In this document: positions 49,271 through 56,533 of the stretch, piece by piece | Layout: each line of letters begins with the position of its first letter | How positions within the stretch are numbered: position 1 is the stretch's first letter | Origin: Clavibacter tessellarius | Lineage (GTDB): Bacteria; Actinomycetota; Actinomycetes; Actinomycetales; Microbacteriaceae | Assembly (NCBI RefSeq): GCF_001618005.1 | Contig: NZ_LQXA01000036.1 | Span: 1-64,000, forward strand | Length of the DNA: 64,000 bases | Reading direction: 5' to 3' | Position numbers and translations under genes: made by a program | Notes under the pieces: generated by a model | Database searches by the model: none | What the model saw: the letters and a program-made list of their open reading frames with translations, nothing else | What the model was told of the DNA's origin: nothing

Positions 49271-50347
49271 ATGCCGACCGCCATCCCCGCCCCCGCCGCC
49301 ATGCCGGACCTCGCGGACCACCGCGACCTGTTCGAGGCCGGCCCCGGCTACCTCTCCGCCTGCACCATGGGCCTGCCCACGCGGGAGACGGTCGCCCGCC
49401 TCCGCGACGACCTCACGCAGTGGTCGGCCGGCGGATCCACCGCGCACGGCTACGGCGGCGTCGTCGAGGGCGTGCGCGCGTCGTACGCGGGGCTCGTGGG
49501 CGTGCCCGTCGGATCCGTCGCCATCGGCTCGCAGACCGCCGCCTTCGTGAGCGTGCTCGCGGCGGCCGTCCCCGCGGGCGCCGAGGTGCTGTGCGTCGCG
49601 GGCGACTTCAGCTCGCTCACCTACCCGTTCGTGGTGGCGGAGGCGCGCGGCGTCGTCGTCCGGCACGTGCCGCTCGAGGAGCTGGCCGGGGAGATCGGGC
49701 CGCGCACGCACCTCGTGGCCTTCTCGCTCGTGCAGTCCGCGGACGGCCGGGTCGCCGACGTCGCCGCGATCCGGGAGGCCGCGCGGATCCACGACGCCTT
49801 CACGCTGTGCGACACCACCCAGGCGGCCGGCGCGATGCCCGTCGACGCGAGCCTCTTCGACGCGACCGCCTGCCACGCCTACAAGTGGCTCTGCGCTCCC
49901 CGCGGCGCCGCGTTCCTCACGCTGTCCGACCGCTACCGCCGGACCCTCGTGCCCGTGCAGGCCAACTGGTACGCGGGCGCCGACGTGTGGGCGTCCTGCT
50001 ACGGACCGGCGATGGCGCTCGCCGAGGACGCGCGCGCGTTCGACCTGTCGCCCGCGTTCGGCGCGTGGGTGGGCGCGGCGCCGGCGATCGCCCTCTTCGC
50101 GCGCCTCGACCTCGACGCCGTGCACCGCAGGAACGCCGAGCTCGGCGACCTCGTGAGCGCGGGCCTCGGCATCGAGCCGCGCGGGCAGGCGATCGTGACG
50201 TGGCCGGACGCGGACGGGACCGACCTCTCGCGGCTGGGCGCCGCGGGGATCGTCGCCTCCGGTCGTGCGGGCCGGGCGCGCATCGCGTTCCACCTCTGGA
50301 ACGACGAGGACGACGTGGAGCGGGTGGTCCGGGCGCTGCGGCGCTGA
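49271..50347 (+). CDS. Class V aminotransferase-fold PLP enzyme
   Basis: A 358-residue fold-type I PLP enzyme of the isopenicillin-epimerase/cysteine-desulfurase-like class V group. The Schiff-base lysine is Lys205 in HAYKWLCAPRG, and TLCDTTQAAGAMPVD carries the Asp and Gln that hold PLP. It is somewhat shorter than NifS. The LysR gene is its likely regulator. The substrate is unknown; I see no desulfurase Cys loop that would point to sulfur transfer. Confidence 0.88.
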   Translation: MPTAIPAPAAMPDLADHRDLFEAGPGYLSACTMGLPTRETVARLRDDLTQWSAGGSTAHGYGGVVEGVRASYAGLVGVPVGSVAIGSQTAAFVSVLAAAVPAGAEVLCVAGDFSSLTYPFVVAEARGVVVRHVPLEELAGEIGPRTHLVAFSLVQSADGRVADVAAIREAARIHDAFTLCDTTQAAGAMPVDASLFDATACHAYKWLCAPRGAAFLTLSDRYRRTLVPVQANWYAGADVWASCYGPAMALAEDARAFDLSPAFGAWVGAAPAIALFARLDLDAVHRRNAELGDLVSAGLGIEPRGQAIVTWPDADGTDLSRLGAAGIVASGRAGRARIAFHLWNDEDDVERVVRALRR

Positions 50348-50351
50348 CGGG

Positions 50352-50405
50352 GACGGCGGGAGGCGGCCGGCGGGAGGCGGCCGGCGGGAGCGGCTGGCGG
50401 GAGCG
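50352..50405 (+). repeat. Short degenerate tandem repeat
   Basis: Nearly four units of about 13-14 bases based on GGCGGGAGGCGGCC, directly after the PLP enzyme stop. The last units lose bases. Probably slippage-derived; no hairpin of terminator type is evident. Confidence 0.7.
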
Positions 50406-50526
50406 GGAACGCAATTCTTCCGGCTGGGAATAAGCCGGGCGGGGGTCCGTTGGACCTCGAGGCGGTCCACGCCGCACGCCCCGTCCTCGGCGCCCCGCGC
50501 CCCCTCTCCTCCCGAAGGAACGCCCC

Positions 50527-51762
50527 GTGTCGTCTGCCGCCATCCACCCCGGCGACGCGCTCTCCCGCCGCGAGCGCATCGTCTACATCATCGTGCTGGG
50601 TGCCCTCGTCGGCCTCGGGCCCTTCACGATCGACCTCTACCTGCCGGCCTTCCCGGTGCTGAAGGACGAGTTCGGCGTCACCGACGCGGCGATCCAGCTC
50701 ACCCTGACGGGCACGACCGTCGGCTTCGCGCTCGGCCAGCTCGTGGTCGGCCCCTGGAGCGACCGGGTCGGACGCCGCCTGCCGCTCATCGTCGCCTCGA
50801 TCGGCCACATCCTCGCGTCGCTCGGCGCGGCGCTGTCCACCGACGTCTCGATGCTGCTCGTCTTCCGCGTGCTCCAGGGCGCGGGCGCCGCGGCGGGCGC
50901 GGTCGTGGCCATGGCCATGGTCCGCGACCTCTTCGGCGGGCGCCCGCTCGTCCGGATGCTGTCGCGCCTGGCGCTCGTGACGGGGCTCGCGCCCATCCTC
51001 GCGCCGGTCATCGGGTCGCAGCTGCTCCGCATCGTCGACTGGCGCGGCGTCTTCTACGCGCTCGCCGCCTACGGCATCGCCGTCGTGGTCGCCGTGGTGT
51101 TCCTCATCGTCGAGACGCTGCCGCGGGAGGACCTCGTGGTCGAGGAGAAGGGCGCGCTGCTCCGCCGCTACCGGAACGTGCTCAGGGACCGCGTGTTCGT
51201 GGGCGTCGCGATCATCGGCGGCATGCAGTTCGCCGGCCTCTTCTCCTACCTCTCCAGCTCGTCGTTCCTGTTCCAGGACGTGTACGGGTTCGACGCGCAG
51301 CAGTTCGGGATCCTCTTCGGCGTCAACTCGCTCGGCATCGTGATCGGCAACCAGGTGGCGGCGCGCATGACGAAGCGCGTGGGGCCGCAGTGGATCCTCG
51401 CGGGCGTGGTCGTCGTGCAGTTCGCGGCGTCGGCGGCCATCGTGCTGCTCGGCACCTTCACCGACGCGGGGCTCCTCGGGACGCTGATCCCGCTGTTCTT
51501 CTTCATCCTCGCCTGCGGCTTCGGCTTCCCGTGCGTGCAGGTGCTGGGGCTCGTCAACCACGGGCACGAGGCGGGCACGGCGGCGTCGCTGCTCGGCGCC
51601 GTGAACTTCGGCCTGGCGGGCGCGATCTCGCCCATCGTCGGCGTGCTCGGCATCACCTCGGGCGTGCCCATGGCGTCGGTGATGGGCGCGTGCGCGCTGG
51701 TCTCGATCCTCTCGATGTGGCTCATCGTGCAGCCGCGCACGGTGCCGGCGCTCACGAACTGA
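50527..51762 (+). CDS. Bcr/CflA-type multidrug MFS exporter
   Basis: A 411-residue protein with 12 membrane segments. GPFTIDLYLPAFPVLKDEFG in TM1 and the following loop is the Bcr/CflA hallmark, and GPWSDRVGRRLPLIV is motif A. GTG 50527 has GAAGGAA upstream. Members export bicyclomycin, chloramphenicol or other drugs in a proton-driven way; the substrate here is unknown. It is followed by a membrane acyltransferase-like gene after 39 bases. Confidence 0.92.
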   Translation: MSSAAIHPGDALSRRERIVYIIVLGALVGLGPFTIDLYLPAFPVLKDEFGVTDAAIQLTLTGTTVGFALGQLVVGPWSDRVGRRLPLIVASIGHILASLGAALSTDVSMLLVFRVLQGAGAAAGAVVAMAMVRDLFGGRPLVRMLSRLALVTGLAPILAPVIGSQLLRIVDWRGVFYALAAYGIAVVVAVVFLIVETLPREDLVVEEKGALLRRYRNVLRDRVFVGVAIIGGMQFAGLFSYLSSSSFLFQDVYGFDAQQFGILFGVNSLGIVIGNQVAARMTKRVGPQWILAGVVVVQFAASAAIVLLGTFTDAGLLGTLIPLFFFILACGFGFPCVQVLGLVNHGHEAGTAASLLGAVNFGLAGAISPIVGVLGITSGVPMASVMGACALVSILSMWLIVQPRTVPALTN

Positions 51763-51801
51763 GGCCCGGGCGTCGGCGGGAGCGCTGGGTAGGGTGAGGC
51801 C

Positions 51802-52902
51802 ATGAGCGCCGCCCGCGATCCGGCCCGCCTCCGCGGGGTCGACGCGGCGCGGGGTCTCGCCGTGCTCGGGATGATGGCGGCGCACGTCGCCCTGCCGCGC
51901 ACGCTCGCGCTCGACGACCCGGCGTCGTGGCTGGCGATCGCGGACGGCCGCTCGTCCATCCTCTTCGCGACGCTCGCGGGCGTCTCCATCGCGCTCATGT
52001 CCGGACGCGACCGCCCCGTCGACGGGGCCGGCCTCGCGCGGGTGCGGCTGCGGATCCTCGTGCGCGCCGCGTGCCTCTTCCTGCTCGGCGGGCTGCTGGC
52101 CGCGCTGCAGACCTACGTCGCCGTGATCCTCGAGGTGTACGCGGTGCTCTTCGTCGCGCTGCTGCCGCTCCTGCGCTGGCGCGCGTCCCGGCTGCTCGCG
52201 CTCGCGGCGGGCGCCGCCGTCGTGCTGCCGGTGGCGACGACGGCCCTCGCCATCCACTTCGACGCCGCCCTCATGCGGCCGGACCCGTTCGTGATCCTGG
52301 TCGTCACCGGCCACTACCCGGCGCTCACGTGGGTGGCGTTCGCGATCGCGGGGCTCGGGATCGGTCGGCTGGCCCTCGGGTCGCCGCGCGTGCAGCTGCT
52401 GCTCGTCACGGTCGGCGCGGGCCTCGCGGTGCTGGCCTACGGCGGGTCGGCGCTCCTCGAGGCCGCGCTCCCCGCGCCGCCACCGGGGTGGGAGTTCATC
52501 CTCTCCACGCTGCCGCACGAGGGGTCGCCGTTCGAGGTCGTGGGATCCGGCGGCGTCGCCGTCGCGGTCATCGGCCTGTGCCTGCGCGCCGCCGCCCTCC
52601 TGCCCGTCGTGCTCGTGCCCCTGGAGGCGGTGGGGCAGCTCGCGCTCACGGTGTACGCCGTGCACATCGTCATCATCGACCTCGTGGCGCCGGAGGGCGA
52701 CCTCATCGCGGACGACGGCGCCTACCTGGCGTTCGTCGTCGTGACGCTCGTGCTCTGCCTGCTGTGGACCCGGATCCTCGGCCGCGGGCCGCTCGAGCGC
52801 GCGCTCGGCGCGGTCGCCGGTCGGACCTCCGACGCGATCGGGCGGACGACGCCGGGGGCGGACCGGGTCCCGTCGCCGGCCGAGCGCGACCCGGCCGCCT
52901 AG
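51802..52902 (+). CDS. Membrane acyltransferase-like protein (HGSNAT/DUF1624 or DUF418 type)
   Basis: A 366-residue protein with about 10 hydrophobic segments. The N-terminus RLRGVDAARGLAVLGMMAAH with a conserved Asp-Ala-Arg-Gly and a His in TM1 is typical of heparan-alpha-glucosaminide acetyltransferase-like and DUF418 membrane proteins. The C-terminal tail is polar. Its TAG overlaps the TAG of the convergent kinase-like gene by 2 bases. It probably transfers or transports acyl groups at the membrane, but no substrate can be inferred. Confidence 0.8.
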   Translation: MSAARDPARLRGVDAARGLAVLGMMAAHVALPRTLALDDPASWLAIADGRSSILFATLAGVSIALMSGRDRPVDGAGLARVRLRILVRAACLFLLGGLLAALQTYVAVILEVYAVLFVALLPLLRWRASRLLALAAGAAVVLPVATTALAIHFDAALMRPDPFVILVVTGHYPALTWVAFAIAGLGIGRLALGSPRVQLLLVTVGAGLAVLAYGGSALLEAALPAPPPGWEFILSTLPHEGSPFEVVGSGGVAVAVIGLCLRAAALLPVVLVPLEAVGQLALTVYAVHIVIIDLVAPEGDLIADDGAYLAFVVVTLVLCLLWTRILGRGPLERALGAVAGRTSDAIGRTTPGADRVPSPAERDPAA

Positions 52903-53825
52903 GAGCGCGCGGGCCGCAGCGCCCGGGCGGCCGCGCCCAGCCGGCCCAGCGCCGCGACGCGCTCGCGACGCGACGGATCGCCGACGTCCCACGCCGCCGA
53001 CAGCGCGCACCAGGCCTCTGCCCACGCGAGCACGTCGTCGAGGTCGCGGCCCGTCTCCTCGGCGATGACGGCGGCCCGTCGGGCGAGCCGCCCCGGGCGC
53101 AGGGCGATCGCGAGCGTCGGATTGCAGAGGACGTTCGCGGTGTCGAAGCCGGGATCCCCGCGGAGGGCCTTCGGGTCGATGGCGCGCCAGGCGTCATCGG
53201 CCGCGTCGCCATCCGAGCCGTCCGCGCCGTCCGCGCCGTCGCCGTCGCCGTCGCCGAAGCGCAAGACGTTCCCGTGGTGCACGTCGCCGTGGAGCACCGC
53301 CTCCCCGGGCGATCCGCCGAGCAGCTCGCGCAGCACGTCGCGTCCCCGGTCGAACGCGCGGGGGAGCGGGCGCTCGGGCTCGAGCAGCTCGCGCGCCCAC
53401 GTCGCGAGCGGCACCGCCTCCGCGCGCACCCCGTCGGGCACGGCCACGGAATGGAGGCGCCGGGCGGTGCGCACGAGGATCCGCGTGGCCCGCTCGTCGC
53501 GCGCCTCCGCGTCCGGCCCGACGGCCGACGCCTCGCGCACCAGCAGGCCAGGATCCTCGGCGCGCGACATGAGCACCGCACCCCCGTCGTCCGCCGCGTG
53601 CACGCGCACGGCCCCGCGTCCCGACCACGCCGCGAGGAGCCGGCTGCCGCGGCGCTCCTCGTCCACGAGGGGCACCTTGAGCATCAGGCGCGCGCCGTCG
53701 CGGCGGACGGGCGCGAGGACGCTGCTCGGCGTGACGACGACCGCGCCGTCCGGATCCAGCCGCCACCGCGCGCGGTACGGCGCGAGCGCGCTCTCCGCGG
53801 ACGCGCGCTCCCCGGCGCCGGTCAC
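52899..53825 (-). CDS. Aminoglycoside/hydroxyurea phosphotransferase family protein (APH(6)-like)
   Basis: A 308-residue kinase-fold protein. The catalytic loop VLHGDVHHGNVL (Asp and His/Asn) and AIDPKALRGDPGFDTANVLC (metal-binding DPK, then the family tail) match streptomycin 6-kinase-like proteins (APH_6_hur). A Gly/Asp-rich insert (about residues 190-208) sits between the two motifs. Its GTG start overlaps the stop of the upstream membrane protein gene by 4 bases. Resistance activity cannot be assumed; many members are housekeeping metabolite kinases. Confidence 0.88.
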   Translation of the reverse strand: MTGAGERASAESALAPYRARWRLDPDGAVVVTPSSVLAPVRRDGARLMLKVPLVDEERRGSRLLAAWSGRGAVRVHAADDGGAVLMSRAEDPGLLVREASAVGPDAEARDERATRILVRTARRLHSVAVPDGVRAEAVPLATWARELLEPERPLPRAFDRGRDVLRELLGGSPGEAVLHGDVHHGNVLRFGDGDGDGADGADGSDGDAADDAWRAIDPKALRGDPGFDTANVLCNPTLAIALRPGRLARRAAVIAEETGRDLDDVLAWAEAWCALSAAWDVGDPSRRERVAALGRLGAAARALRPARS

Positions 53826-54472
53826 AGCCGCAGGGCGACGGGCACGCCCGTCAGCGCCATGATCCCGACGACCGCGGCGACGACGCCGAGGCCGAGCAGC
53901 ACGAGCGCCCCCGCGAGGGCGACGCGCGACCGCTCGTACCAGGGCAGGATCCCGCGCCGGGTCGCGCGCAGCTGCGCCATGGTCACCACCTTGGTCTGCT
54001 CGACGAGGGGCCGGTCGAGCTCGGCGGCCATCGCGTGCATCATGCAGAGGTCGTACACGCGCCCGTCCAGCCGGAGGAGGAGGCGCCCGTCCGCGTCGAG
54101 GGCGAAGAGCCGCGGCTGCGTGTCGAGGGTCAGGCCCTGGTAGACGTGCACCACCACGACCTCGTGCACGTCGCGCCCGCGCACGCTCGTGCGTCGTCCG
54201 AGGAATCGCGCCTCGACGTCGCCCGACGCGGGGTCGATGCGCAGGTAGGAGGACCGGTAGAGGATCGCGAGCACCGACGCGACCAGCGCCACGGCGCCCA
54301 TCCCGATGAGCACGGCCGCGGCGTTGCCCGACCGGATGGCGAGCACGAGGAGCGCGGCGCCGAGCGGCACCACCAGCGCGAGGGTCGCGGAGCCGAGCTG
54401 CCGGAGCAGGTCGCGACGCGGTCGGATGAGCGTGAGGGTGCGCTCGCCCTCGTCCGTCCCGCGGTGCTGCAC
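53822..54472 (-). CDS. Four-segment membrane protein of unknown function
   Basis: A 216-residue protein: polar N-terminus, two membrane segments (about 28-47 and 50-68), a 90-residue soluble region rich in beta strands (RIDPASGDVEARFLGRRTSV, VHEVVVVHVYQGLTL) resembling a bacterial PH-like domain, and two C-terminal segments. I chose the GTG at 54472 because GGAGG lies 4 bases before it and upstream sequence is low-complexity. It overlaps the kinase-like gene by 4 bases. The role is unknown. Confidence 0.75.
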   Translation of the reverse strand: MQHRGTDEGERTLTLIRPRRDLLRQLGSATLALVVPLGAALLVLAIRSGNAAAVLIGMGAVALVASVLAILYRSSYLRIDPASGDVEARFLGRRTSVRGRDVHEVVVVHVYQGLTLDTQPRLFALDADGRLLLRLDGRVYDLCMMHAMAAELDRPLVEQTKVVTMAQLRATRRGILPWYERSRVALAGALVLLGLGVVAAVVGIMALTGVPVALRL

Positions 54473-54776
54473 GTCGCCTCCGGTCCTGGTCCGACGCCGT
54501 CCCCGCGTCCGCCCGCCCCGTGCCCGGCCGCGCGGCGCGCGGGCGACCGCGGATGCGCGGACGGGGCGTCCCGTCAAGCCTAGGCGCGCGCGCCTGCGCC
54601 GGGCATCGGCCCTATGGGGGACACGGGCGGCCTGCTGGGGTGCACGCGGCGGCTGCGGCGTGTGGCGCGGCGCGGGCGCGATCCGGGAGCGGCGCCCACG
54701 CCGACGGCTGGGGAGCGCGAGTGACCCGCTCATCCGCGACGAGAGAGACTGCGAGAGGACGGAAGACGGGTGGCGC
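54473..54776. other. 304-base divergent region, no gene
   Basis: Separates the minus-strand membrane protein from the plus-strand small protein at 54,777. No convincing frame or hairpin. The word TGGGGGACACG (54615-54625) recurs at 59460-59470 before the LuxR-type gene. Confidence 0.5.
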
Positions 54777-55154
54777 ATGGCGGGGGACGAGATGAGGCGT
54801 GACACCCGGATCTTCCGGACGGGAGTGGTGGTGCTCGTGCTCCTCCTCCCGTTCGTCGTGTTCCTGCCGCTGTCTTCCTCGACCGGCGACGCCGCGGCGT
54901 TCTCCTTCCTGCCGATGGTGCTGGTCGCGTCATGGTTCGCCTGGTTCGCGACGCAGGCGCCGCGCACGGCGCACAAAGGAGAGGCGCACGTGGCTTTGCC
55001 AACCGGCTCCTACGTCGTGCGGGGTGGCGGAGAACAACGGGTGTCAGCCCCGAGATCTCTCACCCATGCGCTCCGGATGGCCACGAGTGCGATACGCCCA
55101 TCATCAGTGCCAGCTCTTCGCAAGTCCCCCCAAAGTGTGACATGCGGGAGCTAA
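54777..55154 (+). CDS. Small membrane protein, frameshifted paralogue
   Basis: A 125-residue frame. Residues 1-62 (MRRDTRIFRTGVVVLVLLLP, then two membrane segments ending VASWFAWFA) are a close paralogue of the 69-residue protein at 56,108. At GTTCGCG-ACGCAGG (about 54960) two bases (CG) are missing relative to that gene, so the Arg-rich end is lost and the frame runs on through about 60 unrelated residues in lower-GC DNA. The product is therefore probably aberrant. Confidence 0.6.
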   Translation: MAGDEMRRDTRIFRTGVVVLVLLLPFVVFLPLSSSTGDAAAFSFLPMVLVASWFAWFATQAPRTAHKGEAHVALPTGSYVVRGGGEQRVSAPRSLTHALRMATSAIRPSSVPALRKSPQSVTCGS

Positions 55155-55217
55155 CTTTGTGAAAAATCGTCGGCCAGCGGCGGCGGCGGCCATCGCTCGA
55201 GTTCTCGTGGAGGATTT

Positions 55218-56087
55218 ATGCGCTTGTCTAAATGGAATGGGCCCAAGGCGGCTCTCGCGATCGTCGCGGCGATCGCGATGTTCAGCGCGGGGAGTGTTCC
55301 TGCACATGCGGAAGAAAGGTTCGACGCATTCTCCGTGGTTGACGGGCGCGGAGTCCTCGGTCACGCTGACGAGCAATTTCATGGCGTGGACGTCCAACGC
55401 CAGGCAGGTACTGTGGCCGCGAGCGCAGAACCGGTCGCGATAGTGCCCAAGATGAACGGCCTCAGTGCGCCCTCTGTGATGGATGGCGATACGAAGGCAT
55501 TCGATGCAGACGACTTTGGAGTGGTCGTCGGAGCGAACACGCGAGGAACGGCGGCAGCCTTCATCGCTATAGGCGACGCGGCCGCACCCCAGGATTTTGC
55601 TTTTCAGATCGGTGGGCGAGGCGATCGGCTCATAATCCAGCCCGACGGAGGAGTGGCCGTCACGGACGCATCCGGTCGTTTCCTGAACTTCCTGGAGGCA
55701 CCCTGGGCTCGAGACGCCTCCGGAAGGTCCCTTAAGACCTCCTACTCGATCTCGGGCAACGTGCTCATCCAGCATGTCGAGACAGGTGACGCGATGTTCC
55801 CGGTGGTCGCGGACCCGTCAACCGGTTGCGGTATCGGGTACTGCTCCATCTACTTCAACCACAGCGAGACTCATGACCTTGCGACGGCGGGAATCATCGC
55901 TGTCGGTGGTGCAACGGGCGCTTGCGGTCTCGCGGGGCCCGAGGCTATCGCTGCATGTGGTATCGCCGCAGCGGCCATCGGCGCGACTGCTGTGTACGCT
56001 GACAATCACAACCAGTGCGTCGGATTTCTATTCTCGAACTTCGGTACGTTCAATCCGTTCGTTTACGACGGTGAACAGTGCAATTGA
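55218..56087 (+). CDS. Secreted protein of unknown function in low-GC DNA
   Basis: A 289-residue protein with a Sec signal (about residues 1-31, cleavage after AHA). Residues 32-200 are beta-rich, ending in FPVVADPSTG, a phrase I associate with a family of uncharacterised actinobacterial secreted proteins. The last 90 residues are Ala/Gly-rich and hydrophobic (IIAVGGATGACGLAGPEAIA) with six cysteines, possibly forming disulfides or a membrane-active segment. GGAGGA at 55209-55214 supports ATG 55218. Codon use is clearly less GC-biased than its neighbours. A bacteriocin-like, adhesive or effector role is possible but not shown. Confidence 0.75.
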   Translation: MRLSKWNGPKAALAIVAAIAMFSAGSVPAHAEERFDAFSVVDGRGVLGHADEQFHGVDVQRQAGTVAASAEPVAIVPKMNGLSAPSVMDGDTKAFDADDFGVVVGANTRGTAAAFIAIGDAAAPQDFAFQIGGRGDRLIIQPDGGVAVTDASGRFLNFLEAPWARDASGRSLKTSYSISGNVLIQHVETGDAMFPVVADPSTGCGIGYCSIYFNHSETHDLATAGIIAVGGATGACGLAGPEAIAACGIAAAAIGATAVYADNHNQCVGFLFSNFGTFNPFVYDGEQCN

Positions 56088-56107
56088 CCTGAAAGGTGGA
56101 TGAGGTA

Positions 56108-56317
56108 ATGGCCGATGACAAGATGACGCGCGATACCTGGATTTTCCGAATCGGGCTCGCGGTGCTGGTGATCCTGCCGGTCGCCGTGTTCATCCCGCTC
56201 GCCACCGCGAGCGGCGACGCTCCGGTGATCTTCTTCGTGCAGGTCGTGCTGGCCGCGTCGTGGGTGGCCTGGTTCGCGCGACGCAGGCGTCGGGCGCGGG
56301 GGGACGGCCAGCGGTAG
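56108..56317 (+). CDS. 69-residue two-segment membrane protein
   Basis: Short polar N-terminus (MADDKMTRDTWIFRIG), two hydrophobic segments (LAVLVILPVAVFIPLA and FFVQVVLAASWVAWFA) and an Arg-rich cytosolic tail. It is the intact form of the paralogue at 54,777. It starts 20 bases after the secreted protein's stop, so it may be co-transcribed with it. Unknown function; an immunity-like role for the secreted neighbour is only a speculation. Confidence 0.7.
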   Translation: MADDKMTRDTWIFRIGLAVLVILPVAVFIPLATASGDAPVIFFVQVVLAASWVAWFARRRRRARGDGQR

Positions 56318-56354
56318 CTGGCCGAGCGAGGACCTCGAGGAGGCTCCCGTACGA

Positions 56355-56393
56355 CGAGAGCCCCGCCGGACCGCTGGTCCGTCGGGGCTCTCG
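56355..56393. terminator. Bidirectional terminator hairpin
   Basis: CGAGAGCCCCG (56355-56365) pairs with CGGGGCTCTCG (56383-56393) with a paired inner stem. It lies between the plus-strand small gene and the 3' end of the minus-strand tRNA. Confidence 0.75.
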
Positions 56394-56399
56394 TGTGTC

Positions 56400-56487
56400 T
56401 GGCGGAGGATAGGGGATTCGAACCCCTGAGGGCTTTCACCCAACACGCTTTCCAAGCGTGCGCCATAGGCCACTAGGCGAATCCTCC
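56400..56487 (-). tRNA. tRNA-Ser (anticodon GGA)
   Basis: On the minus strand the acceptor arm GGAGGAT (56487-56481) pairs with ATCCTCC (56410-56404). The anticodon loop CTTGGAA gives anticodon GGA, reading UCC/UCU serine codons. A long variable arm, as in class II tRNAs, and the T-loop GGTTCGAATCC are present. CCA is encoded (56402-56400). It follows a common class II pattern and needs no assumptions. Confidence 0.95.
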
Positions 56488-56533
56488 ATGACGCGTGCCG
56501 CAGGCGTCAGGAACGTCGCGGCACCCGTCGATA

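Noticed and set aside
53101-53260. Repeated GCCGTC/CGTCGC stretch in the APH-like gene as a repeat array
   Set aside because: It encodes the Asp/Gly/Ala-rich insert of the kinase-like protein and is explained as low-complexity coding sequence.
56400-56487. tRNA-Ser as the integration site of an island
   Set aside because: No duplicate of the tRNA 3' end was found nearby and no integrase flanks it.
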